Source: JBKPFU01 sp046728975 (GTDB lineage: Bacteria > Actinomycetota > Thermoleophilia > Gaiellales > Gaiellaceae). Taken from it: 64,000 bases of DNA. The DNA lies in contig JBKPFU010000073.1 in the NCBI GenBank assembly GCA_046728975.1, forward strand, positions 14,371 through 78,370, in the 5' to 3' direction. The notes beneath the pieces are model-generated. The model was not told where the DNA came from, did not search any database, and saw only the letters and a list, made by a program, of their open reading frames with translations. The position numbers and the translations under genes are program-made. Position 1 is the stretch's first letter, and every line of letters starts with the position of its first letter. Below, piece by piece: positions 47,636 through 56,629 of the stretch.

Positions 47636-47997
47636 CGGAGCTGGTACCGCTGCGCGAGACGCTCGAGATCGCGCTTGTAGAAGAGCTTGACCCGCACGTC
47701 GGGATAGCGCTGGCGCAGCTTCCGGAGCTTCTTGTTCTTCCGCGTGACGAGCGGCTGCCGCATCGTCGTGACCTCGAGGTAGAGATCCTGCTCGGGCAGG
47801 TAGAAGTCCGGTGTAAAGGCCTCGGTAATCCGCCCGGACTCGTCCTGTTCGAGGGCGAAGGTCCGCGGCTCATACGCCCACGGAACGCGGTAGTAGTCGA
47901 GGATCTGCGCGCACTCCCGCTCGGCGTCGTTGGCGAAGCGCGGCGGCTCTGTCCCCCGATATGCCTGGAAATCGCGCAATTTCGCGGCCGACAACAA
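47632..47997 (-). CDS. PD-(D/E)XK nuclease-like protein
   Basis: About 121 residues from TTG 47997; a TTG at 47979 is the alternative start. The middle has AFTPDFYLPEQDLYLEVTTM, giving Asp and Glu of a PD-(D/E)XK core, and a following Lys-rich helix RKNKKLRKLRQRYPDVRVKL. The usual Lys of ExK is Thr here (EVT), so activity or the position of the lysine is uncertain. The function of this family is unknown to me. Coupled to hpt by overlap. Confidence 0.65.
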   Translation of the reverse strand: MLSAAKLRDFQAYRGTEPPRFANDAERECAQILDYYRVPWAYEPRTFALEQDESGRITEAFTPDFYLPEQDLYLEVTTMRQPLVTRKNKKLRKLRQRYPDVRVKLFYKRDLERLAQRYQLR

Positions 47998-48064
47998 GGG
48001 TAGCAGCGGGTTCGGATGCGGCCGTGGCGCGGAAATTGGTATACGGCAGCCCGCAATCGTACGC

Positions 48065-48673
48065 CTGATCCCCCAGAACCGAGCCTTCTTCGACCTCTAC
48101 TCGCGCGCGTCCGCGAACACGGTCGAGATCGCTCGCCTTCTCGTCGAGCTGCTCGACCGGTTCCCCGATGACGGCGCGGAGCTGATCACGCGGATCAAGG
48201 AGCGCGAGCACGAGGGTGACCACCTCACGCACGAGGTCGTCGACCTGCTCAACCGGACGTTCGTGACGCCCTTCGATCGCGACGACATGTACCGACTCGC
48301 GGGAGCGCTCGACGACATCTGCGACCACGTCGACGAGGCGGCCGACAACCTCGGCATCTTCGGCGTGGAGCGCGTCCCCGACAAGGCCCGCGCCCAGGCC
48401 GAGGTGATTCTTCGCGCTGCCCGTAACCTCGACGAGGCGATCGGCCGGCTCGAAGGCTTCAAGGACTCAACGGCGCAGCTGATCGAGCTCCGCCGCCTCG
48501 AGGACGAGGGCGATCGCCTCGTCCGCGACGCCATCGCCGAGCTGTTCCAGTCGGGGCAGGATCCGATCGCGATCATCCGCTGGAAGGACATCCACGAGCG
48601 GCTCGAGGAGGCGGTCGACGCGCTCGAGCGCGCCGCCGACGTGCTCGAGGCAATCCTGGTCAAAAACCGCTAA
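48065..48673 (+). CDS. DUF47/PhoU-like regulator of Pit; start codon non-standard
   Basis: About 202 residues, all-helical, with EREHEGDHLTHEVVDLLNRTF, the metal-binding ExxxD pattern LAGALDDICDHVDEAADNL, and LRRLEDEGDRLVRDAI. DUF47 proteins act with Pit phosphate transporters. The family N-terminus (IPQNRAFFDLYSRAS) is preceded only by CTG, GTA and ATC, with no ATG/GTG/TTG until far upstream, antisense to the nuclease gene. TATACG at 48040-48045 is a possible -10. I use CTG 48065 provisionally. Confidence 0.83.
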   Translation: MIPQNRAFFDLYSRASANTVEIARLLVELLDRFPDDGAELITRIKEREHEGDHLTHEVVDLLNRTFVTPFDRDDMYRLAGALDDICDHVDEAADNLGIFGVERVPDKARAQAEVILRAARNLDEAIGRLEGFKDSTAQLIELRRLEDEGDRLVRDAIAELFQSGQDPIAIIRWKDIHERLEEAVDALERAADVLEAILVKNR

Positions 48674-49666
48674 TTGGAGGACATCCTTCTTGTCACCGTC
48701 GTGGTGGTGGCGCTCGGGTTCGACTTCACGAACGGCTTCCACGACACGGCGAACGCGGTCGCAACGTCGGTCTCGACGCGTGCGCTGTCGCCCCGGCTGG
48801 CCGTAGTGGTCGCGGCGGTGGCGAACCTCGCCGGCGCGTTCGTCACGACCGCGGTCGCGAAGACCGTCGGCAAGGGGATCATCGACCCGGCCCTCGCGAC
48901 CTCCCAGACGGTTCTGGCGGCGCTCGCCGGAGCGATCACCTGGAACCTCCTCACCTGGTGGTTCGGCCTCCCGTCCAGTTCGTCGCACGCACTGATCGGG
49001 GGCCTGGTGGGGGCGGCGCTGGCCCAGTCGGGATCAAGCGGCGTCGAGTGGCACGGCCTCGCCCACAACGTCGCCATCCCGGCCGTGATCGCGCCGGCGA
49101 TCGCCTTCGCCGGCGCGTTCTTGCTGCTGCTCGCGATCTACTGGCTGCTCGTCTGGATCACCCCCGGCCTCGCGAACCGCACCTTCCGGCTCGGCCAGCT
49201 CGGCTCAGGCACCTGGATGGCCTTCACGCATGGTGCAAACGACGCGCAGAAGACGATGGGCGTGATCACGCTGGCGCTCGTGACCAGCGGCCACCAGGAG
49301 GAGTTCGATCACATCCCGACGTGGGTGATCGTGGCCGCGGGCCTCGCGATCGCGGCCGGAACGTACGTCGGAGGCTGGAGGATCATGCGGACGCTCGGCC
49401 AGCGCGTCTTCAGCATCGAGCCGCCGAGCGGCTTCGCGGCGCAGGCGACGGCCGGCGTCACGATCTACGCCGCGACGAAGTACGGCTACCCGCTCTCGAC
49501 GACACACGTGATCTCGGGCGCGGTCATGGGCGCCGGCGCGACCAAGCGACTCTCGGCCGTCCGCTGGGGCGTCGCCGGGAACATCGTCGCCGCCTGGATC
49601 CTGACCGTCCCCGCCGCCGCGCTCGTGGCCGCCGCGTTCTACTGGCCCGTCGTCGCGATCTTCTAA
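48674..49666 (+). CDS. pit: Low-affinity inorganic phosphate transporter (Pit/PiT)
   Basis: 330 residues, about ten membrane spans. Duplicated PiT signatures GFDFTNGFHDTANAVATSVSTR-type (N-terminal) and FTHGANDAQKTMGVI (C-terminal) are both complete. Imports phosphate with protons or as a metal-phosphate. TTG 48674 begins directly at the stop of the DUF47 gene, and the TTGGAGG looks like a ribosome site embedded in the start, so a start a few codons later is possible. Confidence 0.94.
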   Translation: MEDILLVTVVVVALGFDFTNGFHDTANAVATSVSTRALSPRLAVVVAAVANLAGAFVTTAVAKTVGKGIIDPALATSQTVLAALAGAITWNLLTWWFGLPSSSSHALIGGLVGAALAQSGSSGVEWHGLAHNVAIPAVIAPAIAFAGAFLLLLAIYWLLVWITPGLANRTFRLGQLGSGTWMAFTHGANDAQKTMGVITLALVTSGHQEEFDHIPTWVIVAAGLAIAAGTYVGGWRIMRTLGQRVFSIEPPSGFAAQATAGVTIYAATKYGYPLSTTHVISGAVMGAGATKRLSAVRWGVAGNIVAAWILTVPAAALVAAAFYWPVVAIF

Positions 49667-49674
49667 CGCGGACT

Positions 49675-49680
49675 TACACT
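49675..49680 (+). promoter_or_regulatory. -10 element TACACT, leaderless promoter of the cDPG gene run
   Basis: TACACT, 7 nt, then ATG 49688. Likely start of the transcript covering 49688-53584. Confidence 0.5.
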
Positions 49681-49687
49681 TCGATTC

Positions 49688-50487
<800 letters not shown>

Positions 50488-50491
<4 letters not shown>

Positions 50492-51675
50492 AGGCCCTGG
50501 CGATCATCGACGGTGAGCACTACGCGCCCGTCGTGCGCGACGCGCTCGCCGAGCTTCCGTACGAGTTCGTCGGCGCTCTGCTCGTCGGCGGCACGGAGAA
50601 GCTGCGGGGCGACGACGGCTACGGCGTGCCGCTCGTGCAGTCGCTGGGCGACGTTTCGGCGGAGGTCGTCGTCGACCTCAGCGACGAGCCGGTGCTCGAT
50701 CCGCGCACTCGCATGTTGTGGGCGAGCCGGGCGCTCGCGCGAGGGCTTCGCTACGTCGGGCCCGACTTCCGGTTCGAGCCGCCCGAGCTCTTGCCGCTCG
50801 TCTCGACGCCGTCACTCGCCGTGATCGGCACCGGCAAGCGCGTGGGCAAGACGGCCGTCACGGCGCACATCGCCCGCGTGCTCTCGCGGAGAAGCAAGGT
50901 CGTGGTAGTGGCGATGGGCCGCGGCGGCCCGGCGGAGCCCGAGATCGTCGAGGTGCAGCCGACGCTCGAGCGCCTGCTCGAGATCTCGCGCGCCGGTGGC
51001 CACGCGGCGTCCGACTACCTCGAGACGGCGGCGCTCGCCGGCGTGACGACGATCGGCTGCCGGCGCGCGGGCGGCGGGCTGGCCGGCCAGGTCTTCACGT
51101 CCAACGTTCGGCGAGGGGCCGAGCTCGCGGAGGCGCAGCGCCCCGACCTCATCGTGTTCGACGGCAGCGGCGCGGCGATCCCGGGCGTTTGGGTCGACCG
51201 GCGGATCCTCGTGGTCGGACCGGGACAGGATGCAAACGAGTTCCTCAACCCGTACCGGGTGCTCATCTCGGACCTCGTGCTGGCACTCGGAGGCTGCGAT
51301 CCCGGTTCTATTCGGGAGCTGAAGGACGTCCCGGTGATCGGAATCGACCTGCGGCTGCAACCGATGGAGCCACTCGAGGGACGGGTAGCCGTCTTTACGA
51401 CCGGGCCCGCCCCTGTCGACCACCTCGGAGCCGAAATCGTCCATGTCTCGCGGAATCTCGCCGACCGCGCCGCGCTCGCACAGGAGCTCGAGACGCTCGA
51501 GGCGGACGTCTACCTGGTCGAGATCAAGGCGGCGGCGATCGATGTCGTCGCCGAGGCCGCCTCGAGGCGGGAGATTCCGGTCGTCTTTGCGAACAACGTG
51601 GTCGTGCCGCTCGAGGGCGAGCCGAATCTCGATTCCACGCTGGAAGGGCTCGTGGAGCAGCCCGTGCGGTCATGA
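50488..51675 (+). CDS. cpgS: Cyclic 2,3-diphosphoglycerate synthetase
   Basis: 395 residues. The N-terminal domain KALAIIDGEHYAPVV and YVGPDFRFEPPEL, then a P-loop TGKRVGKTAVTAHIARVL at about residue 112, and VVAMGRGGPAEPEIV, match the enzyme that closes 2,3-bisphosphoglycerate into a cyclic pyrophosphate using ATP. The product is a thermoprotectant solute in hyperthermophilic methanogens. The next gene supplies 2-phosphoglycerate kinase, the preceding enzyme of the pathway, which strengthens the call. GTG start; stop overlaps the next ATG. Confidence 0.85.
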
Positions 51676-52577
51676 GCGAGCGCCGGCATCGGGAGCCGCT
51701 CCCACTTGGCGGAGAAGAGGGCGTCCCCTTTTCGAAGGGCCTCCTGGCGCGCCACCTTGTAGCCGCCGGCGTCCGCGCCGACCGGGCGTACGTGCTCGCG
51801 TCGCGCTGCGAGGCCGACCTCACCGCTTCCGGCCGCACCGCCCTGACGCTCGACCGGCTGGACGAGCTTGCGCTGGAGACGCTCGGGAACGAGCAGGGCG
51901 CGAACGTCGCGCGCCAGCTCCGGCTCTACCGGCAGGTGTCCGAGCTCGAGCTTCCGCTTCTGATCCTTGTCGGCGGCGCCACAGGCACGGGGAAGTCGAC
52001 GGTGGCGACGGAGCTCGCCTATCGGCTGGGCATCACGCGTGTGACGTCGACCGACTTCGTCCGGCAGACGATGCGGGCGTTCTTCTCGCAGGACTTCATG
52101 CCGTCGATCCACTTTTCGAGCTTCGAGGCGGGCGACGCAGTCGAGGACGAGGACGATCCGAAGCGTGTCGTCCATGGGTTCCTCGAGCAGACGCGCAACG
52201 TGCTCGTGGGCGTGCGCGCGGCGATCGAACGAGCCCTCCAGGAAGGCTGGTCGATGGTGATGGAGGGCGTCCATCTGGTGCCCGGAATGCTTCCGCCGGT
52301 CGAGGGCGCCCTCGTCGTGCAGTTCGTGCTCTCGATCGAAGACGTCGAAGAGCATGCGTCGCACTTCTGGATCCGCGACCACGCGTCGGAGGGCGTGCGG
52401 CCTTCGGAGCGCTACCTCGACTCGATCGGCCACATTCGCACGATCCAGGACTTCATCGTCGAGCGAGCCAATCGCCACGGCGTGCGGGTGATCGACAACG
52501 CCGACGTGGAGATGGCGATTGCGGCTGCGATGAGCATCGTCCTGGACAGCGCCGAGCAGCTCGAGGCAGTGGGGTGA
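51672..52577 (+). CDS. 2-phosphoglycerate kinase
   Basis: 301 residues. An N-terminal ATP-cone-like region (PFSKGLLARHLVAAGVRADRAY) is followed by a P-loop kinase domain with LILVGGATGTGKSTVATELA and TSTDFVRQTMRAFF, as in the 2-phosphoglycerate kinases that make 2,3-bisphosphoglycerate for cDPG synthesis. The later MEGVHLVPGML is also typical. The ATG overlaps the cDPG synthetase stop and the stop overlaps the glpX GTG, so the three are translated as a unit. Confidence 0.87.
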   Translation: MSERRHREPLPLGGEEGVPFSKGLLARHLVAAGVRADRAYVLASRCEADLTASGRTALTLDRLDELALETLGNEQGANVARQLRLYRQVSELELPLLILVGGATGTGKSTVATELAYRLGITRVTSTDFVRQTMRAFFSQDFMPSIHFSSFEAGDAVEDEDDPKRVVHGFLEQTRNVLVGVRAAIERALQEGWSMVMEGVHLVPGMLPPVEGALVVQFVLSIEDVEEHASHFWIRDHASEGVRPSERYLDSIGHIRTIQDFIVERANRHGVRVIDNADVEMAIAAAMSIVLDSAEQLEAVG

Positions 52578-53584
52578 CCGAGACCGCCCAGGAGCGTGAA
52601 GTCCGCGCCGAAGCCGGAGCGGCCGCGTACTGCCTGTGCGAGAGCTTCGCGCGGGTGACCGAGCGCGCCGCTCTTTCCGGCGCGCGCTGGCTCGGTCGGG
52701 ACGACCAGGAGGGCGCCGAGAGCGATGCGTCTTCCTCGATGCGTCAAGCGCTCGCGACGCTGCCGATTGACGGCCGGATCGTGATCGGCGCCGGAGGGCA
52801 GTCGAGCGGGCTGGAGACGGGCGAGCGGATCGGCGTGGGAGGGATGGAGGTCGACCTCGCGCTCGATCCCCTCGAAGGCCGCGGCGTCGTCGCCCGCGGC
52901 GGCACCGGGGCGATGTCGATGGTCGCGGTCGGCGATCCCGGGACGTTCCAGATGCTTCCCGACATGTACATGCGGAAGATGGCCGTCGGCCCACGCGCAC
53001 GCGGGGCAATCGACCTGCGGCGCCCGATCGAGGACAACATCCGGGCGATCGCCGACGCCTTCGGGCGGAGCGTGAACGACGTGACGACGATCGTGCTCGA
53101 CCGGCCGCGCCATCACGACCTGATCGAGGAGATCCGCGCCGCGGGCGCGCGAATCAAGCTGATTCAGGACGGCGACGTCACTGCTTCGATCTCGGCCGCC
53201 GTTCGCGGAACGAACGACCATCTCGCTGTCGGGATCGGCGGCACGCGCCAGGCGGTACTTGCCTCCGCCGCGTTGCGGTGTCTCGGCGGTGAGCTGCAGG
53301 CTCAGCTCTGGCCGACGACGCGGCGCGAGATCGAAGCGGCGCGTGAGTCCGGCATCGACGATCCGGAGCGGATTTTCACGACGGAGGACCTCGCGCCGGG
53401 CGAGGTGATCATGGTTGCGACCGGCGTGTCCAACGGCGACATCCTCCGCGGCGTCCGTTTCCTCGCCGACAGCGCACGCACGAACTCGATCGTGATGTGC
53501 ACGCGCTGCAACTGGGTGCGGTTCGTCGACGGGATCCACTTCTTTTCCCGCGAGCGGCGCGAGGACGTGCGCCTGCTCGGCTAG
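52574..53584 (+). CDS. glpX: Class II fructose-1,6-bisphosphatase GlpX
   Basis: 336 residues. Family blocks VTERAALSGARWLGRDD, IVIGAGG (usually GEG.RDEAPML-like, here GAGGQSS), VDPLEG-type metal loop LALDPLEGRGVVARGG, and GIGGTRQAVLASAALRCLGG are present. The gluconeogenic phosphatase converts FBP to F6P with Mn2+. The second-metal loop departs from the usual sequence at residues about 70-76. GTG start coupled to the kinase. Its TAG stop is the first half of a -10 box. Confidence 0.92.
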   Translation: MTETAQEREVRAEAGAAAYCLCESFARVTERAALSGARWLGRDDQEGAESDASSSMRQALATLPIDGRIVIGAGGQSSGLETGERIGVGGMEVDLALDPLEGRGVVARGGTGAMSMVAVGDPGTFQMLPDMYMRKMAVGPRARGAIDLRRPIEDNIRAIADAFGRSVNDVTTIVLDRPRHHDLIEEIRAAGARIKLIQDGDVTASISAAVRGTNDHLAVGIGGTRQAVLASAALRCLGGELQAQLWPTTRREIEAARESGIDDPERIFTTEDLAPGEVIMVATGVSNGDILRGVRFLADSARTNSIVMCTRCNWVRFVDGIHFFSRERREDVRLLG

Positions 53585-53587
53585 CAT
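53582..53587 (+). promoter_or_regulatory. -10 element TAGCAT overlapping the glpX stop
   Basis: TAG of the glpX stop plus CAT gives TAGCAT, 6 nt before ATG 53594. Third example of this stop/-10 fusion in the window. Confidence 0.5.
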
Positions 53588-53593
53588 CGAGGC

Positions 53594-53893
53594 ATGCCGA
53601 CAAGGGACGACGTCGTCGAGGCGCTGCGCCAGGTCGAGGACCCGGAGCTCGGTATGGACATCGTCGAGCTCGGGCTCCTCTACGACGTCGAGGTGGAGGA
53701 CTCGAAGGTGAAGGTCGTCTACAGCCTGACCTCGATGGGGTGCCCGGCCGGACCGATGATCCAGCAGAACGTGGAGGAGGTCGTGCGCTCGATGCCCGAG
53801 GTCTCGGACGTCGAGACCGAGCTCACCTGGGATCCGCCCTGGACGCCCGAAAAGATGTCCGACGACGCCAAGTTCATCCTTGGCTTTGGCTAA
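53594..53893 (+). CDS. MIP18/PaaD-family (DUF59) metal-sulfur cluster assembly protein
   Basis: 99 residues, one DUF59 domain: DDVVEALRQVEDPELGMDIVELGLLYDVEV, then the conserved cysteine in TSMGCPAGPMI and LTWDPPWTPEKMSDDAK. Related to SufT and PaaD, which help Fe-S cluster assembly. A leaderless promoter separates it from glpX. No suf genes are nearby. Confidence 0.9.
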   Translation: MPTRDDVVEALRQVEDPELGMDIVELGLLYDVEVEDSKVKVVYSLTSMGCPAGPMIQQNVEEVVRSMPEVSDVETELTWDPPWTPEKMSDDAKFILGFG

Positions 53894-54161
53894 CGGCGGG
53901 CGGTTCGACCGGTCATTGCAGACGGACGCGCGGGCACAGCCCGCACGTCCTGATGACGGCGCCGCAACCGGCGCCTCAGTCGGCTTCGGCTAGCGGGTTC
54001 GCGGGCTTCTGACCCCGCGCGAGGGCGGATGCTACCGGCGCTGCTACCGGCTAGGCGAGGCCGGGCTCGGAGGCGGGCGTCGATGGAGACGCGCAGCCCT
54101 CAACACGCGTGATTGAATCGCGTTCGCCGCCCAGCATGCGCGGAGGGACGAGAGGAGCAGA

Positions 54162-54656
54162 ATGGCGAGAGTAAGCCCGCCAGGAGCAGCACGCGACGAA
54201 CTCGATGCGCTGCTGGATCGTCCGTGGGACCGTCCGCCAACCGCAAAGGACTGGGCGCGCGTGCTCGCCGCGCTGCCGCTCTTCTCGAAGTGCAGCAAGC
54301 GGCAACTGCGCACGGTCGCGCGGCTCGCCCGGTTCGAGGAGTCGCCATCGGGGCAGATCCTCATCCAGGCCGGCGATGCGCCGGATGCCTTCTATCTCAT
54401 TCTCGGCGGCCGGGCGAAGGTGCTCGGCAAGCCGCATGCCCGCGTGCTCGGGGTTGGCGACTACTTCGGGGAGATGGGCCTGATCGACGGCGAGCCGCGC
54501 TCGGCCACTGTCGTCGCCGTCGGCGACCTCCAGGCGATGAAGCTACCGCGGCGGCCCTTCCTGAAGCTCCTCAAGCAGGAGCCCGGAATCTCGATCGCGA
54601 TGCTGGCGGAGTTGGCCGGTCGGCTTCGCAGGGTCGAACGAGGAGCGTCCTCCTAA
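54162..54656 (+). CDS. Cyclic-nucleotide-binding domain protein
   Basis: 164 residues. After about 40 N-terminal residues a Crp-type beta-roll follows: LPLFSKCSKRQLRTVARLA, DAFYLILGGRAKVLGK, and the phosphate cassette GDYFGEMGLIDGEPRSATV, which keeps the RSA arginine-serine pair expected for cAMP binding. It has no DNA-binding domain. Together with 21015-21440 it is the second free-standing CNB protein in a window with two cyclases. ATG 54162 is preceded by GAGGAGCAG. Confidence 0.87.
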   Translation: MARVSPPGAARDELDALLDRPWDRPPTAKDWARVLAALPLFSKCSKRQLRTVARLARFEESPSGQILIQAGDAPDAFYLILGGRAKVLGKPHARVLGVGDYFGEMGLIDGEPRSATVVAVGDLQAMKLPRRPFLKLLKQEPGISIAMLAELAGRLRRVERGASS

Positions 54657-54685
54657 GAGAGAGCGCGGCGAATGGACGTTCCGTA

Positions 54686-54708
54686 GTCCAGGGGTCAGAC
54701 CCCCGGAC
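54686..54708. repeat. 23-bp near-palindromic repeat, intergenic copy
   Basis: GTCCAGGGGTC-A-GACCCCCGGAC between the CNB gene and the convergent reductase. One base differs from the copy at 37994-38016. Here it may also serve as a transcription end hairpin. Confidence 0.6.
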
Positions 54709-54722
54709 CGGTCCATTTTCGC

Positions 54723-55688
54723 CTAGTCCGGAATCCGGAGGATGATCTTGCCGAACTGGTCGCCGCGCTCCATGCGCTCGTGGGCTGCGCGGGCTTCGCT
54801 CAACGGGAACACCTCGTCCAGCACCGGCCGTGCGCGGCCGCGGGCGACCAGGTCGTAGGCGCCCTCGAAATCCTCCTTCGTCCCCATCGTCGAGCCGTAG
54901 ATCGTCAGCTGCTTCCACCAGATCCGGTGCAGCTGCGCCGGAGGGTTCGGTCCGCTCGTCGCCCCGCACACGACGACCCGCCCCGCCGGCCGCACGACGG
55001 CGAGCGACGTCTTCCACGTCGCCTCGCCGACGTGCTCGACAACAACGTCGACTCCCGCACCCTCCGTCACCTCCTTGGCGACCGCCGCGATGTCGCCGGA
55101 CGAGTGGTTGACGACGGCGTCGGCGCCCAGCTCTCGGGCGTGCTCCAGCTTCGCGTCGCTCGACGACGTCGCCAGCACGCGCGCGCCTAGGGCCTTCGCG
55201 ATCGCGAGCGATGCCGTTGCCACTCCTCCGCCGATTCCCCAGACGAGCACCCACTCGCCTTCCCGAAGGCCCGCCTTCGTCACGAGCATCCGGTAAGCCG
55301 TCTCGAACACGAGCGGGAACGCGGCCGCCTCCTCGAAGGACAAGCCCGCGGGAATGGGATAGACGTTTCCCTCGGGAACTGCGATCAGCTCCGCGTGCGT
55401 CCCGTCCGAGTGCTCGCCGACGACGAAGATGCGTCCGTCCTCCCGCTCGATCCCCGGGTTGATCACCACGTTCTCGCCCGTGTCGGCCCGCACGCCCGCG
55501 CCGTCTGCGCCGAGGATCCGCGGCTTGGGCACCGAAGGCCTGCCCTGTCGCAACCAGAGGTCGAGACGGTTCATCGACGCCGCCCGCAGACGGACGAGCA
55601 CCTCGCCGGGACCGGTTACCGGATCCGGCGCTTCCTCGTAGCGGAGCACCTCCGGCCCGCCGTCCTCGTGGATACGCACGGCTTTCAT
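54723..55688 (-). CDS. NADPH:quinone reductase-like MDR oxidoreductase
   Basis: 321 residues, medium-chain dehydrogenase without zinc-binding cysteines. The N-terminus KAVRIHEDGGPEVLRYEEAP, the substrate loop SMNRLDLWLRQG, and the cofactor segment VWGIGGGVATASLAIAKALG (altered AxxGGVG) place it with quinone oxidoreductases and crotonyl-CoA reductase-like enzymes. Substrate unknown. Divergent from queG across 17 nt. Confidence 0.88.
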   Translation of the reverse strand: MKAVRIHEDGGPEVLRYEEAPDPVTGPGEVLVRLRAASMNRLDLWLRQGRPSVPKPRILGADGAGVRADTGENVVINPGIEREDGRIFVVGEHSDGTHAELIAVPEGNVYPIPAGLSFEEAAAFPLVFETAYRMLVTKAGLREGEWVLVWGIGGGVATASLAIAKALGARVLATSSSDAKLEHARELGADAVVNHSSGDIAAVAKEVTEGAGVDVVVEHVGEATWKTSLAVVRPAGRVVVCGATSGPNPPAQLHRIWWKQLTIYGSTMGTKEDFEGAYDLVARGRARPVLDEVFPLSEARAAHERMERGDQFGKIILRIPD

Positions 55689-55693
55689 CGGGG

Positions 55694-55699
55694 CACAAT
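55694..55699 (+). promoter_or_regulatory. -10-like element CACAAT for queG
   Basis: CACAAT, 6 nt, then ATG 55706. One mismatch to TANNNT. The 17-nt divergent space must hold the start signals for both genes. Confidence 0.35.
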
Positions 55700-55705
55700 G
55701 TTTTC

Positions 55706-56629
55706 ATGACCGCGGCTGAGCTCGAGCGCATCGCGACGGAGCTCGGCATCGACGTGGTCGGGGCCGCTCCGGCCGAGCCGTACGAGGAGACGGAGCGCCA
55801 CATTCACGATCGCCGCCGCCGCGGGCTCTTCGCCGACATGCGCTTCACGATGGCGCAGCCGGAGGTCTCATGCCATCCGGAACAGCTGGTCCACGGCGCT
55901 CGCACCGTCGTCTCGGCCGCGCTCTGCTATTACGAGCACGACGGAGAGACGCCGCCCGGGCACGGACGTCTGCCCCGCTACACCTGGAAGGAGAACTACG
56001 GCGATCTCCGCGAGAAGCTCGACGCGCTCGGTCGCCGGATCGGCGGCGACTACAGGGTCCTCGTCGACGAGAACCAGCACGTCGACCGTGAGGGTGCGGC
56101 GCGCTCCGGCGTCGGCTTCTACGGCAAGAACACGATGCTGATCACGCGGCGGTTCGGCTCGTGGGTCGTCCTCGGCACGCTGATCACGACCGTCGAGCTG
56201 GAACCGACGCCGCCGCTGGAGCTCGATTGCGGCTCCTGCACGCTGTGCATCGAAGCCTGTCCGACGGGCGCCCTCGACGAGCCCGGGACGCTGGACGCGA
56301 ACAAGTGCCTTTCGTACTGGACGCAATCGGCGAGGCCGATCCCTGACAGCTATCGCGCCGACCTCGGCGACCAGGTCTACGGGTGCGACATCTGCCAGGA
56401 CGTGTGCCCGTGGAACCGCGGCGTCGAAAAGCGCTCGCCTGACACGGTCTCGTCAGATTCGGAGCCCCACGTCTCGCTCGTCGAATGGCTCGAGGCATCC
56501 GACGAGGAGCTTCGGCGTCGGTACGACAGGCTGTTCGTGCCGAAGAACGACCCGCGCTACCTGCGAAGGAACGCGCTCGTCGTACTCGAGAACCAGCTCC
56601 GGCGCCACCTCGAACAGGGCGCAGGATGA
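55706..56629 (+). CDS. queG: Epoxyqueuosine reductase QueG
   Basis: 307 residues. The cobalamin-dependent last step of queuosine synthesis: epoxyQ-tRNA to Q-tRNA. Two [4Fe-4S] ferredoxin motifs are present, CGSCTLCIEACPTGA and GCDICQDVCPWN, after the family core VDREGAARSGVGFYGKN and GSWVVLGTLITT. The C-terminal HEAT-like extension of some QueG is absent, giving a short form. The stop overlaps the histidine-kinase ATG. Confidence 0.95.
   Translation: MTAAELERIATELGIDVVGAAPAEPYEETERHIHDRRRRGLFADMRFTMAQPEVSCHPEQLVHGARTVVSAALCYYEHDGETPPGHGRLPRYTWKENYGDLREKLDALGRRIGGDYRVLVDENQHVDREGAARSGVGFYGKNTMLITRRFGSWVVLGTLITTVELEPTPPLELDCGSCTLCIEACPTGALDEPGTLDANKCLSYWTQSARPIPDSYRADLGDQVYGCDICQDVCPWNRGVEKRSPDTVSSDSEPHVSLVEWLEASDEELRRRYDRLFVPKNDPRYLRRNALVVLENQLRRHLEQGAG

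Noticed and set aside
53894..54161. Structured RNA between the MIP18 gene and the CNB gene
   Set aside because: Several short hairpins (for example GCGGGC/GCCCGC) exist, but none is long or arranged in a way that stands out from GC-rich background.
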